DNA of 64,000 bases from QKTW01 sp052161885 (lineage in GTDB: Bacteria; Bacteroidota; Bacteroidia; Chitinophagales; Chitinophagaceae). Made by a program: the position numbers and the translations under genes. Under the pieces are notes generated by a model, which saw only the letters and a list, made by a program, of their open reading frames with translations, had not been told where the DNA came from and ran no database searches. Positions 36,301-44,531 of this stretch are shown here, piece by piece (position 1 is the first letter of the stretch; each line of letters starts with the position of its first letter). The stretch is from assembly GCA_052161885.1 (NCBI GenBank), contig CP197396.1, positions 1,054,001 through 1,118,000 of the forward strand, given 5' to 3'.

Positions 36301-36378
36301 AGCCGATATATCGGTTTGTGCCAGTAGACTATCAGCTATCAGCAAGGCGAACAGGCAAAGCAGTAAATGTTTCATCAA
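33310..36378 (-). CDS. Sensor histidine kinase with propeller periplasmic domain
   Basis: 1022 aa. Signal peptide (to about 20), then two-component-regulator propeller repeats (about 25-640; TSENGLPQNTVKAIAPDDYG, GFIWLATESGLLRFDG), a Y_Y_Y domain (to about 715), one membrane helix (about 730-755), a linker helix and the kinase core. The phosphoacceptor His is in NENITHDITTPLKYL (about 811); N-box NLIDNAVKH, G1 SDNGKGM and G2 GGFGFLIIKE are intact. There is no receiver or AraC domain, so it is not a hybrid. Such propellers often sense glycans or surface signals. It converges with the LuxR regulator. Confidence 0.92.
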   Translation of the reverse strand: MMKHLLLCLFALLIADSLLAQTDISAYSLRHYTSENGLPQNTVKAIAPDDYGFIWLATESGLLRFDGTGFKQFDKSNTGLRTSRMLDIRRSPDGKTLLAISDAEELLLIAGGKAQKIARPYDEISLPNVRKLPQLRPLKGRYTPKANDSLFFRLDEDLGAQVAFQHGVIWCTEKKSYNYTSLPSIKNTDVIFPAEKAVYRGAHRLLGDTLQRITPQGIHRVALKGDFLKLPARYMLGNCFVENYSATGQTFLYTDQCLYQVSQLRDGSVNTRLLLSGFDFIRHQIYCVYYDSLYRRIFMGSHTEGLYILDRKEFRTAVYQGKNTYPMIDVVYDEAVLNDSTILTGNGTIYCTNPAVLPVYKKLPGYDNEHAHQMKPIFRSHDGNIWVCGPDKLYLFDALAAKRKKEWNCVSPMTLAETRDGRVWIDTWGHGLYVLDPYVSQPEPELFLPIRERIISMEQESDHVLWLATTGNLLRLNINTHHIDTIAGLADKMVRGLYIPRQGEVWICTYEDGLFLWQEKGLTHFPMQSYPHLKTVHKILEDAQGFFWISTNHGIYQARRADLLAYAHASGKKEEPFLFYYSKESGFLTNEFNGGSQYVGARLANGYFSLSSLNGVVFFRPSAVKAELPDSKVIIDKLEVDGKEVNTDAGRVALNRDFRTLRITPVSAYMGNPANLKYEFRLNNDTDWISAYNSVVTFTSLPSGNNKIFIRKRTGFDRNSYTGCLLVIYVPPAWWQTPWFFFSALAGLILLVWLITRMRVRYWKKRNRLLEATVEHRTHDLKNIIHDLERSENRLGEQLQFQRMLNENITHDITTPLKYLTIFTGDVLKKTDENNTAVRTDIEHIQQGANRIYEVVQNLGLYMRSRLSKNVSVTSFSMYQLTARKAALFAIAAAGRNNVIENQVAPDLFIHQNESLINIILHNLIDNAVKHTENGKIVISTTVENGNVLLSVSDNGKGMTPADVHAWNNYFREQQGDNHRPGGFGFLIIKEIIHLLKLEITVSASKGKGTTFRLTIPQHQLK

Positions 36379-36998
36379 AGAAACCCCGGGAGACTTAAAT
36401 CTTTTAAAAACAGGAGCGCAATAAAGATACAGGATGGCATCCGGGTTTAATAATAATGAAATAATGAATATGCATGAAAAGCGATCTAATTCATAAATGC
36501 ATGGCAGTGGCTACAAACCGTTTTAATTTTTTGCACATAAGTAAATTCTGATGAGAATAATGCCTGCCTGTAGTGAAAAACCTACAGGCCGCATAACGGA
36601 TATGAGTGTATTTTTCTGCCCGAAAGCGATATGCAGCCATGGGGAGAGGGAGAATTCCACCGGCTTGTTCTAATGCACCTCCGCTTTATAAGATGAAACA
36701 CTGTTGAGCAACATAATTTTTGTGCCTTGTAAGATCAGGTATGATTTGTACCGGTGCCTGTTCTTTGGGAGCGGACAGGCAGCCGGGACAGTAGCATATA
36801 CCGGCTAATAAGTAAACAATAACAGGTGCACAGGCACCAGGGGAGATTTTTTTAGACTAAAACATACAATTATGAAATCGACACGACGAAAAATGCGGCC
36901 TGCGGCAGCGGGTATCTGCACTTAACGGGCATGCTAATCTGCAACAATGCAAGCAAGCTTACTGTGAAAAAATTATTCATCATTTACAATTCAAACCA
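36379..36998. other. 620-base intergenic region with two mini-ORFs
   Basis: No full gene. Two small frames precede the 1431-aa gene: an ATG at 36872 giving MKSTRRKMRPAAAGICT and stop, and a GTG at 36964 giving MKKLFIIYNSNQ with an ATGA overlap onto the start at 36999. They may be chance. Confidence 0.4.
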
Positions 36999-39900
36999 AT
37001 GACAAAAAGTTTATTCCTTATCCTGCTACTTGCTGCAGGATATCAGCTGCATGCAGCCGACTATTACTGGGTAGGCGGCGGAGGTAACTGGAGCGATCTG
37101 AACCACTGGCGCCTGGGCAGCAGCAGCGGGTCCATTCCCAGCATTGTTCCCAGCTCGGGAGATAATGTGTTCTTCGACGCCGGCAGTAGCTTCGGCACTA
37201 CTACGGCAACCAAGACTGTAACGCTTGATGCCAGCGGGTTCTGTAACAATATGACCTGGGGCAGCGTGCCTAACAGCCCGCTGTTCGTTACAGCCAATTC
37301 CGCTTTTAACGTACAGGTTTCAGGTAGCGTATCACTGAACCCCACTACTACTTACAATGCACTCCTTGCATTTAAAGGAGCTGTTCCGGCCACCCTCACC
37401 ACCAATGGTACCGTACTGGGCGAATTCGGTTTAGAGATCGACAAACCCGGTAGCAGCCTTACCGTGACGGATAGCCTGGTAGTGCCTGCAACGACCAATA
37501 CGCTCACCACCAACCAGGTAACGCTCACATCCGGCACTTTTAGCATAAGCGGCAAAAAAGTGGTCATTTACCAGTTTGTTACCAACAACAGCAATGTACG
37601 CACGCTGGACATGGCCAATACCAATTTCACTGCCAATCTTTTTTTCCAGTTTTACGGTTTAAATAAAACCCTCAATGCTGCAGGATCTACGCTGAACGCT
37701 TATTACTACCTATCCGATGGTGGTACTTATAATAAGGTGACCGCGACAAATGCAACAGGGCCCAATACTATTGTCATAAATAATTCGACTTTTTCAGCGC
37801 TGACATTTTCGCCGGCAGCAGGTGCTATATACTCAGACATTGGTACCGGGAATACGGTGGACACCCTTATTTTTAATGGTCAGGGCTCCATTGGCGCCAG
37901 CAATACCGTGGGAAGCGTTCTTTTCGGCGGAATTGGTTCACTTGACGGTACGGGCAATGTTATTCGCCGTATAACATGCCTTAACAATCTCTCGGTGTCC
38001 GGTAATTATACCAACACGGTGGATAGTGTGATACTGGCTGCTAACCGTACAACTCAACTCCAGGGCACCTTCAACATCAACAAATACCTCTATGTATCCG
38101 GGGCACCCTGCGATGCCTATACCGAGATCAGCGGCGATACAACTGCGGGTACCGTCAATTTCGCTTCAGGCGCTGTTGTAAATATCAGCAACGTGATCCT
38201 CACCGGTGTCAAAGCTACTGGTCCTGTTACACCCATTGCAGTGAACGGCATCGATGGCGGGGGCAATACGGGCTTCACGATAACAGAACCTACCGGCACC
38301 GGCACTACATACTATTGGGTAGGTGGCTCCGGCGACTGGAACGATAAGAGCCATTGGAGCCTCAGCAGCGGCGGTGCGGGCGGCGTCTGTGTTCCGTTTA
38401 AGTATGACAATGTGGTCTTCGATGCCAACAGCGGTCTTACGGGCGGCACATTAACCACCAGCAGCAGTTCTTTCTGTAACGATATGACCTGGGCTACCGG
38501 TGTCGGGACTGTAACTTTCAACGAATCTTCTACGGCCTCACTTAGGGTATACGGATCCGCAGTACTGCGACCAAACGTTACCATGAATGCACAAATAGAA
38601 TTCTGGGGCAGCAGTGCGGCTACCCTTACCACGAACGGTGGCGGACTGGGCGGTCTTCAATTCTGGATCTATAAAACCGGCAGCGGTTCAGTGACCCTGC
38701 TCGATAACTGGAGCAATCTGGCCGCCGGTGGGGGTATATTTTTCGGGAGTGGTAATCTGAGTATGGCAGGGCGCACCGTTTCCTTCTATGCTTTTTCAAG
38801 CAGCTATAACACAACAAGAAACCTTGATATCAGCAATGCAATTATTACAGCAGCTTCCAGGTGGATATATACGGGAGCCAATAAATCCATAACATCTACA
38901 GGATCGCATCTTACTGCCAATGACATTGTTCAGGTCAATGCCCCCGGCAGTACTTATCCCTGGGCAGACTTCACTTATGGTGGTACCGATCCTTCAAAAT
39001 TCAGCATCAGCGGTACCACGTTCGGGCAACTTACATTTACTTCTCCCTCGGCCACTGGTACAGCAAGGATTTCAACCGGCAACATCATCCGCCGCCTGGA
39101 GTACAAGGGTGCAGGATACATAAATAGTAGTAATAACATCGATTCACTGATCCTTGCAGGTTCACGGAACTACCTCTTTACAGGGACCAACACGATTAAC
39201 CAATATTTTAAAGCACAGGCAACCCCTTGCACCGGACTTACCGAAATGCGGGGCTATTTGGGTACAGGCACCTTTGCGTTTGGTAATACAGCAATCGTGC
39301 AGATTGCAAACGTGTATATGCAGAATATGGCTGCAACAGGAGCCATTACACCTATTGCCTTTAACGGCGCAGATGCAGGAGGTAATACCGGCTGGGCCAT
39401 TAGTTCTGCAGCAGGAAGTGCCCGCTACTGGATAGGCGGTTCCGGCGACTGGAATGACCCGACCCACTGGAGCACAACAAGTGGCGGCGCAAGCGGTGCC
39501 TGTGTGCCTACCGTGTATGACGATGTTTATTTCGATGCAGGAAGCAACTTCAGTTCTGCCAGCAAAACTGTAACCATCAATAACGGCAATGCCTACGCAC
39601 ATAATGTTAACTGGACGGGCGCTGCCAATGGTCCTGTGTGGAGCAAGTCTGCATCCTGGGCTATGGAAGTATGGGGAGATAGTCTCGTGCTCAATCCGGC
39701 AGCTACTTTCAACGTCAGCTCCGTTACAGTAAAAGGTGCTAACGCCTCTTTCCTGAAAGGGACAGCGCTGGGCAATTTTGATGTGACCATTGATAAGCCC
39801 GGAGGCGGCCTTACTTTGCTGAACAATTACAGCAACAGCCAAACGGATTTTATACTGGCCAACGGAACGTTCAATGCTTCAGGACTTACACTGAACGTTT

Positions 39901-41294
39901 CGTCTGTTGATAACAATGCATCAAACAATGTGTCCGGTGTCAACATCAATAATGCCAACGTTACTGCCCTCACCTGGCGCTATAGCGGGACTGCAGCCGG
40001 TCATACACTGAATACGGCTAATTCTTCCATTACTGCCGGTACATTCACCGCTACCGGTCTGCAATACGACACCGTAAATGTCAGCGGCATTCTGAGTACC
40101 AGTGCTGCCATCAGCTCCACTACGATCAGCAGGCTCACTTTTACTAATTCCAGTACCACATCTGCCGTCGGCATCAACGGCAACGGTAACATCCTCGGGA
40201 CTGTCGAATACAAAGGCGCAGGTGGCATCTATGGAACAGGTAATGTGATGGATACGCTTATTTTCTTCCCCGGAGATACTTATACGCTCAATGCCGGCAG
40301 CAATACCACTGTCAACAATGCCTGGTACGGCAGCGGTACTCCCTGCCGTGCAACACAGATTGTGAGCTCCAGTACCACCAGTAATGCAATCGTTACCAAT
40401 AACGGAGGAGGAGCAGATTTTGACTACGTGCGGCTGAGAAGAATAACTGCTGCGGGAAGCGGAGCGCCCTTTGTAGCCAGATCACACAGTACCGATCTCG
40501 GGAATAATACCAACTGGAATATTGCTGCTTACAACGGAGCTGCACCTATATATGGACTGGGACCAGATACTGCTATTTCGGTGTCCTATTTCCCGATCGT
40601 ATTGCATACAGATGGATTCTTTGGTGCGCCGTCCTCACAGTATACCTGGAATAATAACAGTACGGCAGATACCTTGCTGGTTTCTGGCCCCGGCACATAC
40701 AGCGTATCCGTGAGCTTTCCGGACGGCTGTGCTATCAGCGATGCCATTACTATATCCGGGCTTCCGCCATTGTCCGTTACATTGATGGATTTTACTGCAA
40801 AAGCAACGGGCTGTCAATCATTGGTACAATGGAAGGTTGCCGATGCTGAACACTTCAGCCATTTTGTAGTGGAGCGTAGTGCAGATGGCCTGCATTTTAC
40901 AGCCATAGCGGATTTACCATATACCGATGCTGCGGATTATTCATATACAGACCCTACACCGGAAAATGGCGCCAACTACTACAGGCTGAAACTCGTGGAT
41001 ATAGATGCAAAATACACGTACAGCAAAATCGCTTCTGTAAATACCAGCTGCGGATTAAATGAAGTGAAGGTATATCCGACGATTACTGCGGGACGTATCC
41101 AGATCCTTCTTCCACAAGGCTATGATAATTCTGAAATACAGTTGCATAATATCTCCGGACAATCCGTCAACAGGCCGGTAGAGGGTTCAGGCACTTTACG
41201 CTCAGTCAATCTCGACGGACTTCCCAATGCTACTTACCTGTTGCAGATCATCAATGGCAATGAGGGTAAAAGTTTCAGGGTCCAAAAGCAATAA
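36999..41294 (+). CDS. Large T9SS-secreted surface protein with three internal repeats
   Basis: 1431 aa. Signal peptide to about 19, then three domains of about 420 residues, each opening with a (Y/R)YW(V/I)GG(G/S)G(N/D)W motif and ...HW (about residues 22, 435 and 808). Each continues with a DxVxFDA segment and an Ala/Asn/Thr/Gly-rich beta region. A fibronectin-like stretch follows (PLSVTLMDFTAKATGCQSLV), then a T9SS type A sorting domain in the last 75 residues (VKVYPTITAGRIQI, LDGLPNATYLLQI, KSFRVQKQ). It should be secreted and anchored at the surface. No catalytic motif is seen. Confidence 0.9.
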   Translation: MTKSLFLILLLAAGYQLHAADYYWVGGGGNWSDLNHWRLGSSSGSIPSIVPSSGDNVFFDAGSSFGTTTATKTVTLDASGFCNNMTWGSVPNSPLFVTANSAFNVQVSGSVSLNPTTTYNALLAFKGAVPATLTTNGTVLGEFGLEIDKPGSSLTVTDSLVVPATTNTLTTNQVTLTSGTFSISGKKVVIYQFVTNNSNVRTLDMANTNFTANLFFQFYGLNKTLNAAGSTLNAYYYLSDGGTYNKVTATNATGPNTIVINNSTFSALTFSPAAGAIYSDIGTGNTVDTLIFNGQGSIGASNTVGSVLFGGIGSLDGTGNVIRRITCLNNLSVSGNYTNTVDSVILAANRTTQLQGTFNINKYLYVSGAPCDAYTEISGDTTAGTVNFASGAVVNISNVILTGVKATGPVTPIAVNGIDGGGNTGFTITEPTGTGTTYYWVGGSGDWNDKSHWSLSSGGAGGVCVPFKYDNVVFDANSGLTGGTLTTSSSSFCNDMTWATGVGTVTFNESSTASLRVYGSAVLRPNVTMNAQIEFWGSSAATLTTNGGGLGGLQFWIYKTGSGSVTLLDNWSNLAAGGGIFFGSGNLSMAGRTVSFYAFSSSYNTTRNLDISNAIITAASRWIYTGANKSITSTGSHLTANDIVQVNAPGSTYPWADFTYGGTDPSKFSISGTTFGQLTFTSPSATGTARISTGNIIRRLEYKGAGYINSSNNIDSLILAGSRNYLFTGTNTINQYFKAQATPCTGLTEMRGYLGTGTFAFGNTAIVQIANVYMQNMAATGAITPIAFNGADAGGNTGWAISSAAGSARYWIGGSGDWNDPTHWSTTSGGASGACVPTVYDDVYFDAGSNFSSASKTVTINNGNAYAHNVNWTGAANGPVWSKSASWAMEVWGDSLVLNPAATFNVSSVTVKGANASFLKGTALGNFDVTIDKPGGGLTLLNNYSNSQTDFILANGTFNASGLTLNVSSVDNNASNNVSGVNINNANVTALTWRYSGTAAGHTLNTANSSITAGTFTATGLQYDTVNVSGILSTSAAISSTTISRLTFTNSSTTSAVGINGNGNILGTVEYKGAGGIYGTGNVMDTLIFFPGDTYTLNAGSNTTVNNAWYGSGTPCRATQIVSSSTTSNAIVTNNGGGADFDYVRLRRITAAGSGAPFVARSHSTDLGNNTNWNIAAYNGAAPIYGLGPDTAISVSYFPIVLHTDGFFGAPSSQYTWNNNSTADTLLVSGPGTYSVSVSFPDGCAISDAITISGLPPLSVTLMDFTAKATGCQSLVQWKVADAEHFSHFVVERSADGLHFTAIADLPYTDAADYSYTDPTPENGANYYRLKLVDIDAKYTYSKIASVNTSCGLNEVKVYPTITAGRIQILLPQGYDNSEIQLHNISGQSVNRPVEGSGTLRSVNLDGLPNATYLLQIINGNEGKSFRVQKQ

Positions 41295-41320
41295 CCGAAG
41301 CCATATATCAGATACGGATT

Positions 41321-41353
41321 AAAGCTCTGGTCTTAAATGACCGGAGCTTTTTT
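41321..41353 (+). terminator. Hairpin terminator
   Basis: AAAGCTCTGGTC, loop TTAAAT, GACCGGAGCTTT, then T run. Ends the 1431-aa gene. Confidence 0.85.
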
Positions 41354-41463
41354 ATTCATGTGAAATATTACCAATACATTAAAATCTATGCCCCGACCGA
41401 ACAACGACTTAACAGCACCTTCCGGAAATAATAAAGCCTGCTCTGAGAGCAGGCTTTAATCTG

Positions 41464-41535
41464 TAGCCTCAACAGGAATCGAACCTGTATCAAAAGTTTA
41501 GGAAACTTCTATTCTATCCATTGAACTATGAGGCC
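41464..41535 (-). tRNA. tRNA-Arg (anticodon CCT)
   Basis: 72 nt, full cloverleaf. Acceptor GGCCTCA pairs with TGAGGCT (first pair G-T), discriminator A. D-stem GTTC/GAAT; anticodon stem GAAGT/ACTTT with loop TTCCTAA, anticodon CCT. T-stem ACAGG/CCTGT with loop TTCGATT. CCA is not encoded. The gene reads AGG codons. A GIY-YIG frame ends inside its first ten bases, and a partial second copy lies upstream. Confidence 0.95.
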
Positions 41536-41777
41536 TTAGGCAGAAATTTCTGCAAATATCTTCTTCCGGCGGCAGTTTTCCAATACTTCTCTCTTAAGAC
41601 AGCTTCAGTTATTGTTTCAAATTTTTCAAAATAAACGATCCTGAACGGAGCATAATGCTTATTTGATTTTGTTTTTGAACTGTTATGTTCTTTCAGCCTC
41701 AGCTCTATATCCTTACAATGACCTTTGTAAAAATAGCCGGGAAACGGTATACTTTCAATCACGTATGCAAAGAACAT
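41526..41777 (-). CDS. Stand-alone GIY-YIG endonuclease
   Basis: 83 aa, a single UvrC-type GIY-YIG domain. YVIESIPFPGYFYKG is the GIY...YIG part (variant), followed by the Arg in IELRLKEHNSSKTKSNKHYA, then PFRIVYFEKF and the catalytic-helix Glu in EAVLREKYWKTAAGRRYL. Its ATG sits two bases from the broken tRNA copy and its TAG stop lies in the acceptor/D region of the intact tRNA. It is probably the nuclease that spreads the cassette, but such small proteins are also proposed to act in repair. Confidence 0.88.
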   Translation of the reverse strand: MFFAYVIESIPFPGYFYKGHCKDIELRLKEHNSSKTKSNKHYAPFRIVYFEKFETITEAVLREKYWKTAAGRRYLQKFLPKAS

Positions 41778-41778
41778 C

Positions 41779-41855
41779 TATCAAAAGTTTAGGAAACTTC
41801 TATTCCCCGCCCGAACGCCGTTCAGGCGGGCGGGTATCCATTGAACTATGAGGCC
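41779..41855 (-). pseudogene. Broken tRNA-Arg copy with palindrome in the D-loop
   Basis: Repeats 48 bases of the intact tRNA (acceptor 5' strand, D-arm, anticodon arm with the same TTCCTAA loop). It lacks the variable/T-arm and acceptor 3' strand, and has 29 extra bases after ATGGATA in the D-loop. It cannot fold into a tRNA. Confidence 0.88.
41806..41834. repeat. 29-bp palindromic insert in the tRNA copy
   Basis: Starts CCCGCCCG and ends CGGGCGGG; the centre CTGAACG/CGTTC is also complementary, so the whole forms one hairpin. It is GC-rich in an AT-moderate region and absent from the intact tRNA. It behaves like a small REP-type unit. Confidence 0.78.
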
Positions 41856-42022
41856 TTTCAACAGGACTGCAAAAATAACCGCAATTTTTTAATTCACAAG
41901 TAAAAATGTAATAGTTTGGAAGCTCCATACACCTGCAAAAAGATCTGCACATCCACCGGTATTTTCACATTAATTTCTGTTAGCTATGCTCTGAAACTAT
42001 GATCAATAACCTCCCCTGGAAA

Positions 42023-42406
42023 TTACGATTTCAACTTCACAATACCCTTCCGGTACAGATCCAGCGCCTGCTGTAATATCTTGTTTATCTTTTTTAGCGG
42101 CAGGTCTTTCTCCGCATCCAGCAACAGTATCTTCATCCTGGACCGCTTTTCAATAATCAGGTCCGGATGATCGAAGTGCGCACCTTCCACAATGCCGATA
42201 TAGGGCTGTTTATGCTTTTTATGAAACCACAGGTAGCAGAACATCTTACCTCTGTAACAGAAGAAAGGCATGCCGTACTTCCACTCCGCTGTCACATGAC
42301 TGTCCTGCGACAGGATGATGCCCCGCAGCGCCAGCAGACAGCTTTTTACAGGCTCTTCCTGCTGCAGGTAAAAATTGTCTGATGTCTTTATCATATACCA
42401 TCCCAT
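42023..42406 (-). CDS. DUF1801 protein
   Basis: 127 aa with the YdhG/DUF1801 pattern: SHVTAEWKYGMPFFCYRGKM, FCYLWFHKKHKQPYIGIVEG and the closing ILQQALDLYRKG helix. Small cytosolic protein; no defined reaction. A second Met (MIKTSDN) at 42394 is an alternative start. Stands alone between the tRNA and the surface gene cluster. Confidence 0.85.
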   Translation of the reverse strand: MGWYMIKTSDNFYLQQEEPVKSCLLALRGIILSQDSHVTAEWKYGMPFFCYRGKMFCYLWFHKKHKQPYIGIVEGAHFDHPDLIIEKRSRMKILLLDAEKDLPLKKINKILQQALDLYRKGIVKLKS

Positions 42407-42875
42407 CGGGGTCGGGGCAAAATAAACAAAACAGGCTGTTTGCTGAATATTTCATTATTGCTACCAGAAAATTCTGCATAAAAAGGTCTTCAGATCAGAA
42501 AATAATTAGCCCGATTTTATTAAAATACCGGCCAAAAATTAGAAATTTTTCGTCTTTCGGCCTCCCGTCAGCTTTCTTAACGAACTATTAAAGAAACTCT
42601 TTTTACAGGTAAAAAACGTAATGCAGATAAGAGTTATAAAAATATTATACATATAGAAATTATAAAATCTGACATTTTGAGCCCTTATCCAATGGTTATT
42701 TTTTGTTAGTTATTGGTTATTCGATATGCAGCATGAAGAATTTAATATAATATTGCAATGGGATGATTGAAAGAGATATGAGCATAGTATATAGTTTAAT
42801 ATACAATAACACCCCAAAAATAGTGATATAGAATCGGGTTTTTACGGTACTCGGATACGCTAATTTTACGGAACG
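42407..42875. other. AT-rich control region of the surface cluster
   Basis: 469 bases with no gene. Direct repeats of TTGGTTATT-like sequence (about 42690-42720), a GTATAT/ATATAC dyad (about 42790-42806), and a near -7 box TAATTTTA at 42861-42868 just before the first start. Confidence 0.5.
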
Positions 42876-43406
42876 ATGAAAGCACACTTTTTACGCATAA
42901 CTGTTTTAACAGGGATCTGTGTTATGTTGTCTTTTTTTGCCGGAGCACAAATGAAGCTTGGCACTAACCCAACAAACATCAACCCTAATGCTATCCTGGA
43001 AATGGAGAGCATCAATAAAGGCATGCTGTTGCCCAGGGTCGCATTGTCTGCAACCAACAGTATAGCTCCTATGGGTGCTTTTATCACCGGTATGACGGTA
43101 TATAATACTGCTACCGCCGGAAGCGGAGTTACAGCAGTGGCACCCGGTATTTACTACTGCGATGGTACCCAATGGGTAAAGCTTATTGCAAGTGCAGGCA
43201 CCGGTACTACAATACAGCGCATACAGTATACAGCTACACAGGGGCAGCTAAACTTTACAACACCCGCCACCATAACCGATATTAATAAAATATTTTTTTA
43301 CAGAAACGGCGTGCTTATCAATTGTACCATGGCCAATGCCAACACAGTGATCGCAGAAGTTCCCTGCGATGCAAATGATGACGTCAAAATAGTTCAACAG
43401 CAATAA
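42876..43406 (+). CDS. Secreted tail-fibre-like protein
   Basis: 176 aa. Signal peptide (to about 24, ending FFAGAQ), then the tail-fibre-like start NPNAILEMESINKGMLLPRV and YYCDGTQWVKL. The end module (FFYRNGVLINCT, DDVKIVQQQ) is shared with the next gene. It begins a six-gene run with the same orientation. No sorting domain. Confidence 0.85.
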   Translation: MKAHFLRITVLTGICVMLSFFAGAQMKLGTNPTNINPNAILEMESINKGMLLPRVALSATNSIAPMGAFITGMTVYNTATAGSGVTAVAPGIYYCDGTQWVKLIASAGTGTTIQRIQYTATQGQLNFTTPATITDINKIFFYRNGVLINCTMANANTVIAEVPCDANDDVKIVQQQ

Positions 43407-43481
43407 CCATCGAAAGCAAATACGAAAAGCAACCTACCAAGTTTTTTTTACTCCTTTTTCATAATAAAAACACACGAAACA

Positions 43482-44366
43482 ATGAAAAGAATCTTACCCC
43501 TGTTATCAGTAATCATACTGATGGCAACGACAGCCTGGTCTCAGAAAGTTGTAGACCGCGTAGTAGACAACAAAGGAACCATCCGGTGGGTACTGGACAG
43601 CACGACAGCTGTAATTACACGCGGAGACAGTACACTTCTGTACGTAACGCCTACGCAGATGAAAGACACACTGACCAAATTTGTGCGTTACACAGACACC
43701 TCGGCAATGCTCAGCAACTACATCAATGATGCAGGCAACGGACTTACCAAACAAGGCCAGAAAGTATTGCTGGGCGGTGTTCTCAGTCAACCTACTACCA
43801 TTCAGACCTCGGCTTCAAACTTTCTGAAAATTACAGGCCTGCAATCCGGAAATACAACAGACAGCGTAATGACTGTTGATCCGTCTACCGGCCAGCTGAA
43901 ATTTATTTCTGCATCCAGCCTGTTTTCAAACCTCACTGCCAATAACGGTCTTACCAAAACCGGCAATAATATACAGCTCGGCGGTGCACTCAACCAGGCA
44001 ACAACAATCACTACAACAGCCAGTAATACACTCGCAGTTGCAGGCCTGCAATCCGGCAACCTTGCAAATGACAGTATCGTAGTGGCAGATCCTGCAACAG
44101 GCGTACTGAAGCGCGTTTCAGCTGCAACACTTCTCCAGAGCGGAGACCAGAGCTTTACAGCAAGCGCCGGACAAACTGCTTATACTGTAACCAACATGCC
44201 CGGCACGGCATCACGCGTGTGGGTATTCAGGAATGGTGTAAAGCTTCTGGCAGGCACAGACTATACAGCTTCTGCAGGCTCTGTAACACTTACTCCTACG
44301 GCTACCCCACCCAATGACTGGTCTGTAGCAGCAGGCGACATCATTGAAGTGCAGTGGGTGAAATAA
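43482..44366 (+). CDS. Secreted tail-fibre/adhesin-like protein
   Basis: 294 aa. Signal peptide ending TTAWSQ, then two repeats built on GLTKxGxxxxLGGxLxQxTTI and FLKITGLQSGNTTDS/AVAGLQSGNLANDS. The C-terminal module (QSFTASAGQTAYTVTNMPG, VWVFRNGVKLLAGTDYT, GDIIEVQWVK) is common in tail-fibre-like surface proteins. Follows the first gene by 75 bases. No enzyme motif or sorting domain. Confidence 0.84.
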   Translation: MKRILPLLSVIILMATTAWSQKVVDRVVDNKGTIRWVLDSTTAVITRGDSTLLYVTPTQMKDTLTKFVRYTDTSAMLSNYINDAGNGLTKQGQKVLLGGVLSQPTTIQTSASNFLKITGLQSGNTTDSVMTVDPSTGQLKFISASSLFSNLTANNGLTKTGNNIQLGGALNQATTITTTASNTLAVAGLQSGNLANDSIVVADPATGVLKRVSAATLLQSGDQSFTASAGQTAYTVTNMPGTASRVWVFRNGVKLLAGTDYTASAGSVTLTPTATPPNDWSVAAGDIIEVQWVK

Positions 44367-44531
44367 CAACATTCTTTTAGCAGCAAAAAAAGGCAGCCCG
44401 GAAACAGGACCAGTCGCTTAAATACTGTGCAGGTATACTACTGCCTGCACAGTAAATGCTGCTGCACTTTTCAGCTTCTGCTGCAGATCTTCAGCAGAGC
44501 ATTCAGCTAAATCAAACCTCAATTAACAGGC

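Larger units (their letters stand above)
41488..41855 (-). mobile_element. Minimal GIY-YIG cassette inserted in tRNA-Arg
   Basis: Two direct copies of the 5' 48 bases of the tRNA (41488-41535 and 41779-41855, the latter with a 29-base insert) bracket 243 bases that are almost entirely the nuclease frame. The complete tRNA is kept downstream and a broken 5' part is left upstream. This fits insertion between the anticodon arm and T arm with duplication of the 5' portion. Confidence 0.75.

Noticed and set aside
41779..41855. Second functional tRNA
   Set aside because: Lacks the T-arm and 3' acceptor strand and has an insert in the D-loop.
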